From: SVTX01 sp045585895
GTDB lineage: Bacteria; Bacillota; Clostridia; Oscillospirales; CAG-272
Length of the DNA stretch: 36,469 bases
Direction of reading: 5' to 3'
NCBI GenBank assembly: GCA_045585895.1
Contig: JAZMZI010000115.1
Span: forward strand, 1-36,469
Each line of letters begins with the position of its first letter. Position 1 is the first letter of the stretch. The position numbers were made by a program, and so were the translations under genes. The notes under the pieces are model-generated. The model saw only the letters and a list, made by a program, of their open reading frames with translations. It did no database searches and was not told the origin of the DNA. This document shows, piece by piece, positions 1 through 8,028 of the stretch.

Positions 1-445
1 CCTTTCTCTCAACGGTTTTCCCCTCTCTTGCAAGCTTATAAAGGGGAGTTCCGTCAACCTTTATTGCAGAATACATCGGCGGAGTTTGCAGAATATCGCC
101 CACAAAGCTTTCCGCAGCTTCTGCAACTTCAGTCTCCGTTACATTCACATTCCTTTTTTCAAGGACTTCACCGGTTATATCCTGGGTGTCTGTAATAATG
201 CCGAGACGAAATCTTGCAGTATATGCTTTTTCATCGCAAAGAGCAAACTCACAGGCACGGGTGGCTCGTCCCACAAATATGGGAAGAATTCCCGTTGCCA
301 ACGGGTCAAGAGTTCCCGAATGTCCGATTCTCCGTGTTCCGAGAATCCTTCTCATTCTTGAAACCACGTCGTGAGAAGTCATTCCCTCCCCCTTATGCAC
401 CGCCAGAACGCCGCCGGGCAGGTTATCAAATTCAGAATGTTTCAT
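1..445 (-). CDS. truB: tRNA pseudouridine synthase B, N-terminal part (runs off window)
   Basis: Reading the minus strand from an ATG at 445 gives about 148 residues before the window edge. The TruB hallmark GHSGTLDPLATGILP, which holds the catalytic Asp, is present. It is followed by DTQDITGE and the PPMYSAIKVDG / LYKLAREGK signature. The family isomerises uridine 55 in the T-loop of tRNAs; full-length members have about 290-310 residues, so roughly half is outside the window. The start lies one base after the trmB stop codon (TGA-T-ATG), so the two are almost certainly co-transcribed and probably translationally coupled. Identification is firm; the 3' end is not visible. Confidence 0.96.
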   Translation of the reverse strand, partial: MKHSEFDNLPGGVLAVHKGEGMTSHDVVSRMRRILGTRRIGHSGTLDPLATGILPIFVGRATRACEFALCDEKAYTARFRLGIITDTQDITGEVLEKRNVNVTETEVAEAAESFVGDILQTPPMYSAIKVDGTPLYKLAREGKTVERK

Positions 446-446
446 A

Positions 447-1097
447 TCAAAATCTAACTATCGCGGAGTTGATGGTAAATCCCTTTTCCGAGAAATTCTT
501 TTCGTACTCGGTCATTACGTTGCCCTCTGCTCTTTCGCTGTTATGGAGGTCGCGGGTCATCCATTCGATCTTCAGTCCAAACTCTTCAAACTCCTCAAGG
601 GAAAAGTCGAAAAGACCTACGTTGTCTGTCTTGAAAATAAGCAGACCGCCATCTTTCAAGAGCTTTTTATATTTTGCAAGATAATTTCTGTGAGTAAGAC
701 GGCGCTTTGCGTGACCCGCCTTGGGCCAAGGGTCGCTGAAATTCAGATACAGAATATCAAGACACTTTTCGGGGAACCACTCTTCAAGATTGTCCGCGTC
801 ACCGATAATGAAACGAAGATTATCGGGTCGGCTTTCTTTGCAAGCCATAGCCTTCTCCAGCGCGAGACAGCAAACGTCTCTCGCTCTCTCCATAGCGATA
901 AGATTGCAATCCTGATCTTTAGCCGCCGTACCAACGGCAAAATTGCCCTTTCCGCAGCCGATCTCAAGGCAGAGCTTGCGGCTCTTGTCGGGAAATGCCG
1001 CCGCGGGATCGTCCTTGAGGACGGTAGGATCTTGTATCAACAGCTCCGCACAGGCAAGTATTCTCTCCTCGCCGTGCTTCTTTTTTCTCATTCTCAT
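447..1097 (-). CDS. trmB: tRNA (guanine-N7-)-methyltransferase
   Basis: The protein has 216 residues. It has the SAM-binding motif LEIGCGKGNF (about residues 44-53) and the TrmB signature NFSDPWPKAGHAKRRL, which carries residues used for m7G46 methylation in tRNA. The frame stays open upstream to 1163, but the start at 1097 is preferred: AAGGAG lies 8 bases upstream and the protein then begins MRMRKKKHGEER, as expected for the family. The extra upstream residues would come from the palindromic intergenic block. It is followed immediately by truB, so both genes of this small operon modify tRNA. The length is normal for the family. Confidence 0.95.
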   Translation of the reverse strand: MRMRKKKHGEERILACAELLIQDPTVLKDDPAAAFPDKSRKLCLEIGCGKGNFAVGTAAKDQDCNLIAMERARDVCCLALEKAMACKESRPDNLRFIIGDADNLEEWFPEKCLDILYLNFSDPWPKAGHAKRRLTHRNYLAKYKKLLKDGGLLIFKTDNVGLFDFSLEEFEEFGLKIEWMTRDLHNSERAEGNVMTEYEKNFSEKGFTINSAIVRF

Positions 1098-1118
1098 TTT
1101 ATTTCTCCTTGGAATGTA

Positions 1119-1286
1119 TTGGGGAAAACTTTTTTGAAAAAGTCTTCCCCAAACCCCTTTCAAAAAACTTTTAATAAAAAAGACACCTCCGCCCTTATTT
1201 TTTCAAAAAGTTTTTGGAGAAAAGGGGGGAGTGTGCAGAGAGGGGGGAGAAGTCACTTTTTTCAAAAAGGGACTTCTCCCCCCTCT
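1119..1286. repeat. Nested intergenic palindromes between ychF and trmB
   Basis: Three inverted repeats are packed into about 170 bases. At 1121-1150, GGGGAAAACTTTTT pairs with AAAAAGTCTTCCCC (one mismatch). Around 1150-1227, the stretch CCCCTTTCAAAAAACTTTT is echoed in inverse by AAAAAGTTTTTGGAGAAAAGG. At 1239-1254 / 1271-1286 there is a perfect 16-bp stem with a 16-base loop. No clean U-tract follows the last stem on the minus strand, so a simple terminator for ychF is not the full explanation. I believe similar runs (CAAAAAGTTTTCCCC-like) recur between genes in gut Clostridia. That is recollection, not tested here. Confidence 0.7.
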
Positions 1287-1295
1287 TTGCATATA

Positions 1296-2390
1296 TCAAA
1301 CGTTGAATCTGAACAGAACGATATCTCCGTCCTTCATGACGTACTCCTTGCCCTCGGAACGAACCAGACCGGCTTCCTTGGCGGCAACCATATTACCGCA
1401 AGCGACCAGATCGTCAAATGCGATGACCTCGGCTCTGATAAAGCCGCGCTCAAAGTCGGAGTGGATCTTACCTGCCGCCTGAGGAGCCTTTGTGCCGCGG
1501 GTGATAGTCCAAGCGCGAACCTCCTCGGGTCCCGCAGTCAGGTAGCTGATGAGACCCAGCAAGGAATAGCTTGCCTTGATAAGCTTGTCAAGACCGCTTT
1601 CTTCAATGCCCATATCCTCGAGGAACATCTGCTTTTCGTCGCCATCAAGCTCCGCGATCTCGGCTTCAATTCCCGCGCAGATAGCGATAACTCCGCTCTT
1701 CTCTGTCTCGGCAAATGCCTTCAGAGCCATATAAGCCTCGTTTTCGGTAGGCTCGCCCGCAACGTCGTCCTCGGAAACGTTTGCAACGTAAATTACGGGC
1801 TTCATAGTCAGCAGAGGGGTGTCGTAAAGACAAGCCAGCTCGTCCTCAGAAAGCTCCATGGTTCTCGCGCAAAGGCCGCTTTCAAGGGTCGCGTAGATCT
1901 TCTCAAAGAGCGCAAGCTCGCCCGCAAGCGTTTTGTCGCCCTTCATAGCCTTCTTGGTTCTGTCGATTCTTCTCTCAACCATTTCCATATCGGAGAAAAT
2001 AAGCTCCATATTGATGGTCTCAAGGTCACGCATAGGATCGACCGAGCCGTCAACGTGAATGATATTATCGTCCTCAAAGCAACGGACGACATGAACTATC
2101 GCGTCGCATTCGCGGATATTGGAAAGGAACTTATTTCCAAGTCCCTCGCCCTGAGACGCGCCCTTAACCAGACCCGCAATATCAACGAACTGAATAATGG
2201 CGGGAGTGTACTTCTTGGGGTCGTACATCTTCGCCAGCACGTCGAGACGGCTGTCGGGCACAGTAACCACGCCTACGTTAGGCTCAATGGTGCAGAAGGG
2301 ATAGTTCGCGCTCTCCGCGCCCGCATTGGTCAATGCATTAAAAAGTGTTGATTTTCCTACGTTAGGAAGTCCCACGATACCGAGTTTCAT
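1296..2390 (-). CDS. ychF: Redox-regulated ATPase YchF (Obg-family)
   Basis: The protein has 364 residues, the usual full length. The P-loop GLPNVGKST is at about residues 7-15 and the G3 motif DIAGL at 70-74. The G4 position reads NVSE (204-207) instead of NKxD, the hallmark of YchF/Ola1, which prefers ATP over GTP. The C-terminal TGS domain contains the signature EVRAWTITRGTKAPQAAGKI and ends FRFNV. YchF binds ribosomes and is linked to stress responses. A strong sigma-A promoter lies 55-83 bases upstream (2445-2473); the SD (GCAGG) is weak. A second, partial ychF of different composition occurs at 35266-35889. Confidence 0.97.
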   Translation of the reverse strand: MKLGIVGLPNVGKSTLFNALTNAGAESANYPFCTIEPNVGVVTVPDSRLDVLAKMYDPKKYTPAIIQFVDIAGLVKGASQGEGLGNKFLSNIRECDAIVHVVRCFEDDNIIHVDGSVDPMRDLETINMELIFSDMEMVERRIDRTKKAMKGDKTLAGELALFEKIYATLESGLCARTMELSEDELACLYDTPLLTMKPVIYVANVSEDDVAGEPTENEAYMALKAFAETEKSGVIAICAGIEAEIAELDGDEKQMFLEDMGIEESGLDKLIKASYSLLGLISYLTAGPEEVRAWTITRGTKAPQAAGKIHSDFERGFIRAEVIAFDDLVACGNMVAAKEAGLVRSEGKEYVMKDGDIVLFRFNV

Positions 2391-2444
2391 AAAATATATA
2401 CCTGCTTTCTGTAAAAATACACATAGTTACCTATTATAAAATAG

Positions 2445-2473
2445 ATTATAATACTTTTTTCGGGATTTTTCAA
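2445..2473 (-). promoter_or_regulatory. Sigma-A promoter of ychF
   Basis: On the minus strand, TTGAAA (2468-2473), a 17-base spacer, then TATAAT (2445-2450). It lies upstream of the ychF start at 2390. Confidence 0.8.
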
Positions 2474-2544
2474 GACCTCGGGCAAAATTATGAAAAAAGA
2501 TTTTAAAAATGTAGCTTTGACGGCTGCTTTCCACCACAAAAGCC

Positions 2545-2575
2545 GAAAAGCGGTGAGCTGTGCCCTCCGCTTTTC
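2545..2575 (-). terminator. Stem-loop directly after the clostripain-like gene (weak terminator)
   Basis: GAAAAGCGG pairs perfectly with CCGCTTTTC around a 13-base loop, starting at the base after the stop codon at 2576. The following minus-strand bases (GGCTTTTGTGG) contain only a short T run, so termination efficiency is uncertain. Confidence 0.45.
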
Positions 2576-4363
2576 TTAGCCTGCCGCAATATTTATTATC
2601 GTACTGTTAACTCCGTCAAAATAAACGATCGCGGTATTCGCGTAATATACGTTTCCAAAAATATCTGTTACTTTCGGGATATACTGATAATAACCCGTTT
2701 CGAGCTCCCTTACACTAACTACGGTGTCAGCGTCATAAACGACCGAGCCCTCTTCATAATATGAAGCTCCGTCAGTTTCACCCGAGATCTCATAAATTAC
2801 AGTTATTTCAGTTCCCTCCTTCAAGGGATTGATACGCGAGCTGACATCGCCGCCCTCTATATATCCCTCAATCGCAATTACTTTTGATGAACCGATATAG
2901 CTGAAAATCAGATAACAGTATTCATCCTCAATGATAACCGGAGCATAAAACACCGTATATTGGTCTTGCTCTTCCAATATGTCGCAGTGCAATAGCAGAT
3001 CATTCAAATAGACCCATTTGCCCGTAAAATTCACGGTGTACAGTGCGTGCTGCCTTGTAATGTCATTATCTGCACCGACACAATACATGTTTTTTGCTCC
3101 GCCATCTTCGGCAAATCCTTCCGCATAGATATGCAACTCATAGCTGACCGACTGAACGTATTTCAAAGAATCCTCGGTCAGAGAAAAGGACAGCTTTCCG
3201 TTATTGTCGAATCCCACAAGGTCAAATTCGATCGGATTCTCCGGAATGCGGTTTGCGTAAGCATCAATGAATGCAGCATATTCAGAATTTTTACATATTT
3301 CCGTATAATTGTTGGGGTCATCGGTTCCCTCCGCGGGGAAATATATACTTAATCCCGTTGCCCCCTGTCTGGCACTTCCGTTTGACGTTCTGATAAAATC
3401 AGAAAAATCACACTCTATTCCGAGATTGTTTGCAAACGAGCACAGATCAAACAGATTTGTATTGCGCTTGTTCGTTTCTTTTGCGCCGAAACGGACGGTA
3501 TTATCCAATGCCGTTCCGAGTATCGAAATATCGGCATTGACATTCTCAATTATGAGATCTATTGTCCTATCAACCTCGAGCATACCCGAGAGAGCTATAA
3601 CCGAAAGCGTATAATAGGTCTTGTTGTCCTGCCTTTCGGCATACGAGCTTAAAACCTCGGTATAGAAATCCTCGCCGCCCAGATTTTCGATCAGCGCCTT
3701 GTAATCCCAACCCGACGCAGGCTCCAATTCCTCGGAGGCGATCATATAATCCGCATAGTTTTTTATAACGCTTGCGGTATCGTAAGTTGCCATCAGACAG
3801 GCATCAAAGCCTATAAATTCAAAATCAACGTCGGCTTCCGAAAGCGCGCCGTCAATCTCGTTCAGCGTCAATGCATCCATGCCGTAATTCTCATCGAAGC
3901 ACACACCGCCGACAGATCCGCTTCCGTGATCCCATAATATCAACGACGTTTTATCTGCCGGGTAATTCTCCTTTGCAAAGGTCAAAAAAGACAGTAACGT
4001 TTCTCTGTCTCCCATATTGCCCTGAGGCAAAACGGATACGCTTGTCAGCTCCCCGTCGCTCACCTCATAACGTCCTATATTCTCCGCAGAGATTCCCGAC
4101 GTATGCCAATCCTCAGCACCGCCGGTTTGCAGAACCACTTTTATATTTTTGGGAAGCTTCGCTTTGAGCATTTCTTCTATATTGTTGCTTGCATATCCGC
4201 GTTCGCTTTCCAGATCGCTGCCGCACATATATATCAATAACGTATGGCTTTCCTTTTCGCCTTCTTCTTTTTGAGGGAGCTCCGCATTCGGATGCCTACA
4301 GGCAACCAGAAGCAGGCAGAGAAACAGAAGAGCGGTCAGCAAATTCAGTTTTCTTTTTGGCAT
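2576..4363 (-). CDS. Clostripain-family (C11) cysteine peptidase lipoprotein
   Basis: The protein has 595 residues. A signal peptide with lipobox LLVAC (Cys22) predicts a lipid-anchored extracellular protein. The peptidase region (about 40-360) shows LLIYMCGSDLE and the catalytic His in LILWDHGSGS (H146). The catalytic Cys is in FIGFDACLMAT (C189), as in clostripain/C11 peptidases that cleave after basic residues. The C-terminal 230 residues look like beta-rich accessory sequence of unknown role. The gene starts inside the end of the Lgt-like gene (19-base overlap) with a good SD (GAGGAA, 7 bases upstream), so it is the last gene of a four-gene operon. The target is unknown; processing of co-encoded lipoproteins is only a guess. 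Confidence 0.88.
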   Translation of the reverse strand: MPKRKLNLLTALLFLCLLLVACRHPNAELPQKEEGEKESHTLLIYMCGSDLESERGYASNNIEEMLKAKLPKNIKVVLQTGGAEDWHTSGISAENIGRYEVSDGELTSVSVLPQGNMGDRETLLSFLTFAKENYPADKTSLILWDHGSGSVGGVCFDENYGMDALTLNEIDGALSEADVDFEFIGFDACLMATYDTASVIKNYADYMIASEELEPASGWDYKALIENLGGEDFYTEVLSSYAERQDNKTYYTLSVIALSGMLEVDRTIDLIIENVNADISILGTALDNTVRFGAKETNKRNTNLFDLCSFANNLGIECDFSDFIRTSNGSARQGATGLSIYFPAEGTDDPNNYTEICKNSEYAAFIDAYANRIPENPIEFDLVGFDNNGKLSFSLTEDSLKYVQSVSYELHIYAEGFAEDGGAKNMYCVGADNDITRQHALYTVNFTGKWVYLNDLLLHCDILEEQDQYTVFYAPVIIEDEYCYLIFSYIGSSKVIAIEGYIEGGDVSSRINPLKEGTEITVIYEISGETDGASYYEEGSVVYDADTVVSVRELETGYYQYIPKVTDIFGNVYYANTAIVYFDGVNSTIINIAAG

Positions 4364-5070
4364 TTATTTCTTCCTCGCATCACGATCAATATAGAAAGTC
4401 CGATCAACAAAGCCAAAATTGCCCAGATATGTGAGATCGAAACCACACCGAAAAGCAGCTCTCTTTTTCTGAAAAATTCAAGCACAAACCGTATTGCGCC
4501 ATAACCGGACATATAGAGAAGATACTGTTCCCCGCTGCGTATTTTTTTCTTTAAGAATAAAACGACCAGCACAACCGCAAGTATAACATCCAAGGCTGCC
4601 TCTATCGGCTGAACCGGAAACAGTACGTCCCCATTCGGGTATACCATGCCATAAGGGAAAGGGATTCCCGCGCAGCAGCCCGCGCAGGTGCAACCAACAC
4701 GGTAAAACGCAAGCTCAAGCAAGATCCCGACGGATGCAAAGTCCATCAGCTTCCCAAAGGGTATCTTTACAAATTTTGAAAGCACCCAGACAAGCAAAGG
4801 GACCGAAAACATAATGCCGAAGAAGGAAAATCCGCTAAAGCCTATTCCGTTTTCAAGAACCGAATTGAAGCTCTCCGCTATGTACAGGATCTTCGCTCCT
4901 ATTATTTCAAAAATCAGGAACGAAAACCCAAATACAAGCGATTGATACCATCTGAACCCATATTTTTTGCCTAAGGTCTGATAATAAGCCTGCGCGGCTA
5001 TAATGCCGATTCCCCAAAAGAAGAGCGCGGAATCGACCCTAATTCCAAACAGAGTTATAAACGGAAGCAT
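4345..5070 (-). CDS. Lgt-like prolipoprotein diacylglyceryl transferase paralogue
   Basis: The protein has 241 residues (canonical Lgt about 260-290) with several membrane segments. Lgt-like landmarks are FSGFSFFGIM (about 78-87), YRVGCTCAGCCAG (123-135), PIEAALD (155-161) and MSGYGAIRFVLEFFR (187-201). Canonical Lgt attaches diacylglycerol from phosphatidylglycerol to the lipobox Cys. Two canonical positions differ: the His of the HGG-type loop reads Phe here, and the RxxN motif reads RVGC. It may therefore be a divergent paralogue rather than the housekeeping enzyme. It starts 3 bases after the 605-aa lipoprotein gene and overlaps the clostripain-like lipoprotein gene. Two lipoproteins precede it and one follows it, so a dedicated role in their maturation is plausible (inference). 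Confidence 0.82.
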   Translation of the reverse strand: MLPFITLFGIRVDSALFFWGIGIIAAQAYYQTLGKKYGFRWYQSLVFGFSFLIFEIIGAKILYIAESFNSVLENGIGFSGFSFFGIMFSVPLLVWVLSKFVKIPFGKLMDFASVGILLELAFYRVGCTCAGCCAGIPFPYGMVYPNGDVLFPVQPIEAALDVILAVVLVVLFLKKKIRSGEQYLLYMSGYGAIRFVLEFFRKRELLFGVVSISHIWAILALLIGLSILIVMRGRNKCQKEN

Positions 5071-5073
5071 ATC

Positions 5074-6891
5074 TTACCACGTTGATCCCATATTTGAGCG
5101 CGAAACCCTGCCGGATCTGCTTGACGTTGAAAGACCGTGCAAGGAAACAAAGTATGGGATCTTTAGGGAAGCGCCTTTCCAAGACCAATTGCTTAAAGAA
5201 CAGTTATACTCTCCGGCAATACCCGCTAATGAACCCGTGTCGTTGTAATTAAACAAAGACACCGTATGTGACCAGGCTTTTTTGTCGTTACAAACTCCCG
5301 ACCAATAGGCACTCGTGCACATGATCCAGCCGGTAAACGAATTATCTCCAATGTCCTTTACTTTTATGTCTATATCAATAGCGTGTATCTTAAAGCGTCG
5401 GATATACTGTGTATTATCTTTTCTGTCACGGTCACTCAACTTTTCTATACCTAATATCAGGACGTTTTGGTAAGAATACGTATTCGTCACCTTTGGAACC
5501 TCGAATCCGACGTATCTCAGATAATCGTACAGAGATTGTTCCCCGGCATAGGGCTTTATCAAATTCACAAATTCCAGGAACTCTTTTTTTGTGCAATCCT
5601 TAAACTTATCACAGTCAAATTCAAATTCATCGCTTTTGTTAAGGGTAATGAAGTCCTGGCTATACATACCCGAGAGATCTTTTGCATACTTTCTGTTATT
5701 TTGAGTTTCCAGAATGAAATGCGTTTCGTTGTTCTCGCGGGTAAAGGAATCCATAGCACGCAATATTTTATTGTACTGTGCCTGATGCTGTCCGTAATAT
5801 CCAAACAGGAACACGAGCTGTGAGTATACAGTGGCGTCTATATCCGTGATCGATACGGGATTTTCAGAGAAGCTCTCAAAGGTTGCAGCATATTTTGTTG
5901 TCAACGCGGTCTCCTGATAGGGATATGCGTTATAATACCATTTCGCATCCGTTCCGTCCGCGCTGTATTTGAATGCGATCACTGTGCCGTCGGGGGCAAG
6001 GTAGACCTCTTCAACACCGATAGCGTTCATCTGATATGCCAGATCAAAAACCACCAGAGCGTGAGCGTTTCTGTAGGTATAAATGATAGATGACATATAG
6101 GCGTCTTCTATCTCTTTTCTTTGATGAGCCCAGGGGGTCTCACGTCCCGCAAAGTATCTTATTATGTTGAATATACCGTACGTGTTCAAGAAAGAAGAGG
6201 AGGTTTCGTCACCCAGAATAGCATTTCCGTATGACAGCGTTTTTTTGCTGATCTCGGTTTGCTGCTCAATGGGGACGACGTAGCTTCCGCTTCCTCGAAG
6301 GGAAACTTCGATAGAATTTGCAAGCGCCGAATAATCTGCCTCAGATCCCTCTGACATTCCGTTCAAGGTTTCAAGGGAGTTGAACGGTGTTTCGGTATAC
6401 GTTCTTATTTCGGTCAGACTGTTTATAAACGCCGTGTATTTTATGTAGTATTGGTTGTCACTGGTCTGGTTTTTCAGAATATCCAAGGAGTTTTTCATGT
6501 CCCGGATGTCATCCTCTATAACTGTCAGCTTATTGTAAACGTCGGTAGAGGTATACTGAGGAGGCTCGGGGGTCGGCTCGATCTCCAGACAGTAAAGCAG
6601 CTTGGATTTTATCCAATTCGTTGCTTTTGTAACAACCTTGTTTCCTAAATCGCCGGCAAATTCCGTAGCCTTGTCTTTTGCTGCTGATAAGATTTTGTCT
6701 GTAACCATGGTCATAATTGCGCTTGCAGTAAGCGCAAATTTGTCGTCTTCGCTGTAAATATATGGCTCAATAACCGGTTCTGCCTCCTGGAATTCACCGG
6801 AAGATTCCTCTTCGGGCGCACAGGCGGCAAGCACAGGCATGAGCATACACAAACACATCAAAAGGCTTAACAGCTTCGTTAAGAATTTCAT
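5074..6891 (-). CDS. Large lipoprotein of unknown function
   Basis: The protein has 605 residues; I do not recognise the family. The signal peptide has lipobox LAAC (Cys24), followed by a Glu/Pro-rich linker. Residues about 50-95 (SAIMTMVTDKILSAAKDK and onwards) look amphipathic and helical. They are followed by a coiled-coil-like stretch (about 115-155, VIEDDIRDMKNSLDILKNQ). The remainder is mixed alpha/beta, rich in aromatic residues, and ends near a basic Ser/Arg tail. The SD is strong (GGAGG, 8 bases before ATG 6891). It is second in the operon, 17 bases after the small lipoprotein and 3 bases before the Lgt-like gene. The helical N-terminal half could be structural or membrane-interacting, but no activity can be assigned. 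Confidence 0.85.
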   Translation of the reverse strand: MKFLTKLLSLLMCLCMLMPVLAACAPEEESSGEFQEAEPVIEPYIYSEDDKFALTASAIMTMVTDKILSAAKDKATEFAGDLGNKVVTKATNWIKSKLLYCLEIEPTPEPPQYTSTDVYNKLTVIEDDIRDMKNSLDILKNQTSDNQYYIKYTAFINSLTEIRTYTETPFNSLETLNGMSEGSEADYSALANSIEVSLRGSGSYVVPIEQQTEISKKTLSYGNAILGDETSSSFLNTYGIFNIIRYFAGRETPWAHQRKEIEDAYMSSIIYTYRNAHALVVFDLAYQMNAIGVEEVYLAPDGTVIAFKYSADGTDAKWYYNAYPYQETALTTKYAATFESFSENPVSITDIDATVYSQLVFLFGYYGQHQAQYNKILRAMDSFTRENNETHFILETQNNRKYAKDLSGMYSQDFITLNKSDEFEFDCDKFKDCTKKEFLEFVNLIKPYAGEQSLYDYLRYVGFEVPKVTNTYSYQNVLILGIEKLSDRDRKDNTQYIRRFKIHAIDIDIKVKDIGDNSFTGWIMCTSAYWSGVCNDKKAWSHTVSLFNYNDTGSLAGIAGEYNCSLSNWSWKGASLKIPYFVSLHGLSTSSRSGRVSRSNMGSTW

Positions 6892-6908
6892 TTTCTTTTC
6901 CTCCGAAA

Positions 6909-7382
6909 TTATTTTAAGTTGTCAAATTCGGTCAAAAGATAGTTTTTTTCACCCGTACTCATACAGATCTGCTGCATCTCGAACCCGGTTTCATTAGCAT
7001 AAAATGAATTTGTCCAAAATGCATGTATCTTTATCTCGTCGCCTTTTTTCAACGACAGCTTGTACACGTACGTGTATACGCCCCTGTTGACCTCACTCTG
7101 CACCTGTGTGCCATTAACGTACAAATAAGCAGCGGAGGAGAAATGGTCGACGTTGATGATGACACTCATCGTAACGTCCATATCCTTTGCCGCCGTAAAA
7201 TACCAGTAACTGCCCGCATCGGTCAGATTGTAATTGTCGTCGTCAAACGCAACAAAATCAGTGCTCGTTTTTGAAAACCAATAAGCGGTTTCAGACGGAT
7301 TGTTGGTTTCGCATCCTACCATCGCTACCATTATCAGCGCCAGAATTAATGCGAGCGCGCCTGCTAAAATTCTTTTTTTCAT
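6909..7382 (-). CDS. Small lipoprotein of unknown function
   Basis: The protein has 157 residues from ATG 7382. The frame is open to 7454, but the preferred start gives a classic lipoprotein signal peptide (MKKRILAGALAL, lipobox MVGC, Cys24) and has a GGTGG SD. The mature part is predicted beta-rich, with SYWYFTAAKDMDVTMSVIIN and VYTYVYKLSLKKGDEIKIHA. That pattern resembles extracellular beta-sandwich domains that limit or bind ligands, but no family is recognised. It is the first gene of the lipoprotein/Lgt/clostripain operon and is read from the promoter at 7535-7563. Confidence 0.8.
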   Translation of the reverse strand: MKKRILAGALALILALIMVAMVGCETNNPSETAYWFSKTSTDFVAFDDDNYNLTDAGSYWYFTAAKDMDVTMSVIINVDHFSSAAYLYVNGTQVQSEVNRGVYTYVYKLSLKKGDEIKIHAFWTNSFYANETGFEMQQICMSTGEKNYLLTEFDNLK

Positions 7383-7534
7383 AATGCCACCAAAAATATA
7401 ATTTGTTTTATCGAAGCTAAATATGTCGCCAAGCCAAACTCCGATGGCTGTCATACAAATTCAATCGAAAGGCAAGTGCTTCTTGACAACCGGAAGCCGA
7501 GCACCTTACAATATTGGATTTATCTGATAATTGT

Positions 7535-7563
7535 ATTATATCACAAAACCGTTCGTCCTTCAA
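7535..7563 (-). promoter_or_regulatory. Promoter of the lipoprotein/Lgt-like operon
   Basis: On the minus strand, TTGAAG (7558-7563), a 17-base spacer, then TATAAT (7535-7540). The predicted leader is about 145 bases. Confidence 0.7.
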
Positions 7564-7798
7564 GAGGTTTGTACAAAAAAATATACACTTAATTCTATGT
7601 ATGATCCGAATGTTTGTAAATGGATCGTGGACTAAATAACAGCGAAGATTTTGCCTTTTACTTAACGAAATCAAAAATTTGTGCAGTCCTGAACCTTTCC
7701 TCAAAATAACAGCTATCAAACCTCTTATCAAATTTTAACGAAATTCAAAGTTTCTCCCCAAAATATTAAAAGTTTGATCGAATTTTTTTAAAAAGTGC

Positions 7799-7827
7799 TT
7801 TACAAATCCATTTCTCTGTGGTATAAT
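7799..7827 (+). promoter_or_regulatory. Promoter of the response regulator gene
   Basis: TTTACA (7799-7804), a 17-base spacer, TATAAT (7822-7827). The predicted 5' leader is about 195 bases. Confidence 0.7.
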
Positions 7828-8028
7828 TATTAACAACCGATAAAGATTGATAGCTTTTCTTATGACCGCAAATTTAACGGCGTTGAAATTTCGTTCAAAT
7901 TTCATCCATTTTTCACACAACCGCCCGATTGAATTTGTATAATTAAAATACGGACAAGAATCAAAAATTCGGAAAAGATTGCAAAAATCAGAAAATTCAG
8001 GAATATAATAATCCGGAGGACGTCAAAA

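Larger units (their letters stand above)
7383..8028. other. Divergent control region (646 bases, no convincing gene)
   Basis: AT-rich DNA between the lipoprotein operon (minus) and the response regulator (plus). It holds one good promoter for each direction, giving 5' leaders of about 145 and 195 bases. A perfect inverted repeat, TGAAATTT-N5-AAATTTCA, lies near 7885-7905 within the response-regulator leader and could be an operator or an RNA hairpin. The short minus-strand frames here (such as 7417-7731) lack SD sites and recognisable products. Confidence 0.6.

Noticed and set aside
543..2351. Long plus-strand open frame across trmB and ychF
   Set aside because: It lies antisense to two firmly identified genes, has no SD or family motif, and exists because of codon bias on the other strand.
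7417..7731. 104-codon minus-strand frame in the divergent control region
   Set aside because: No SD, no motif, and it overlaps the predicted promoter of the lipoprotein operon.
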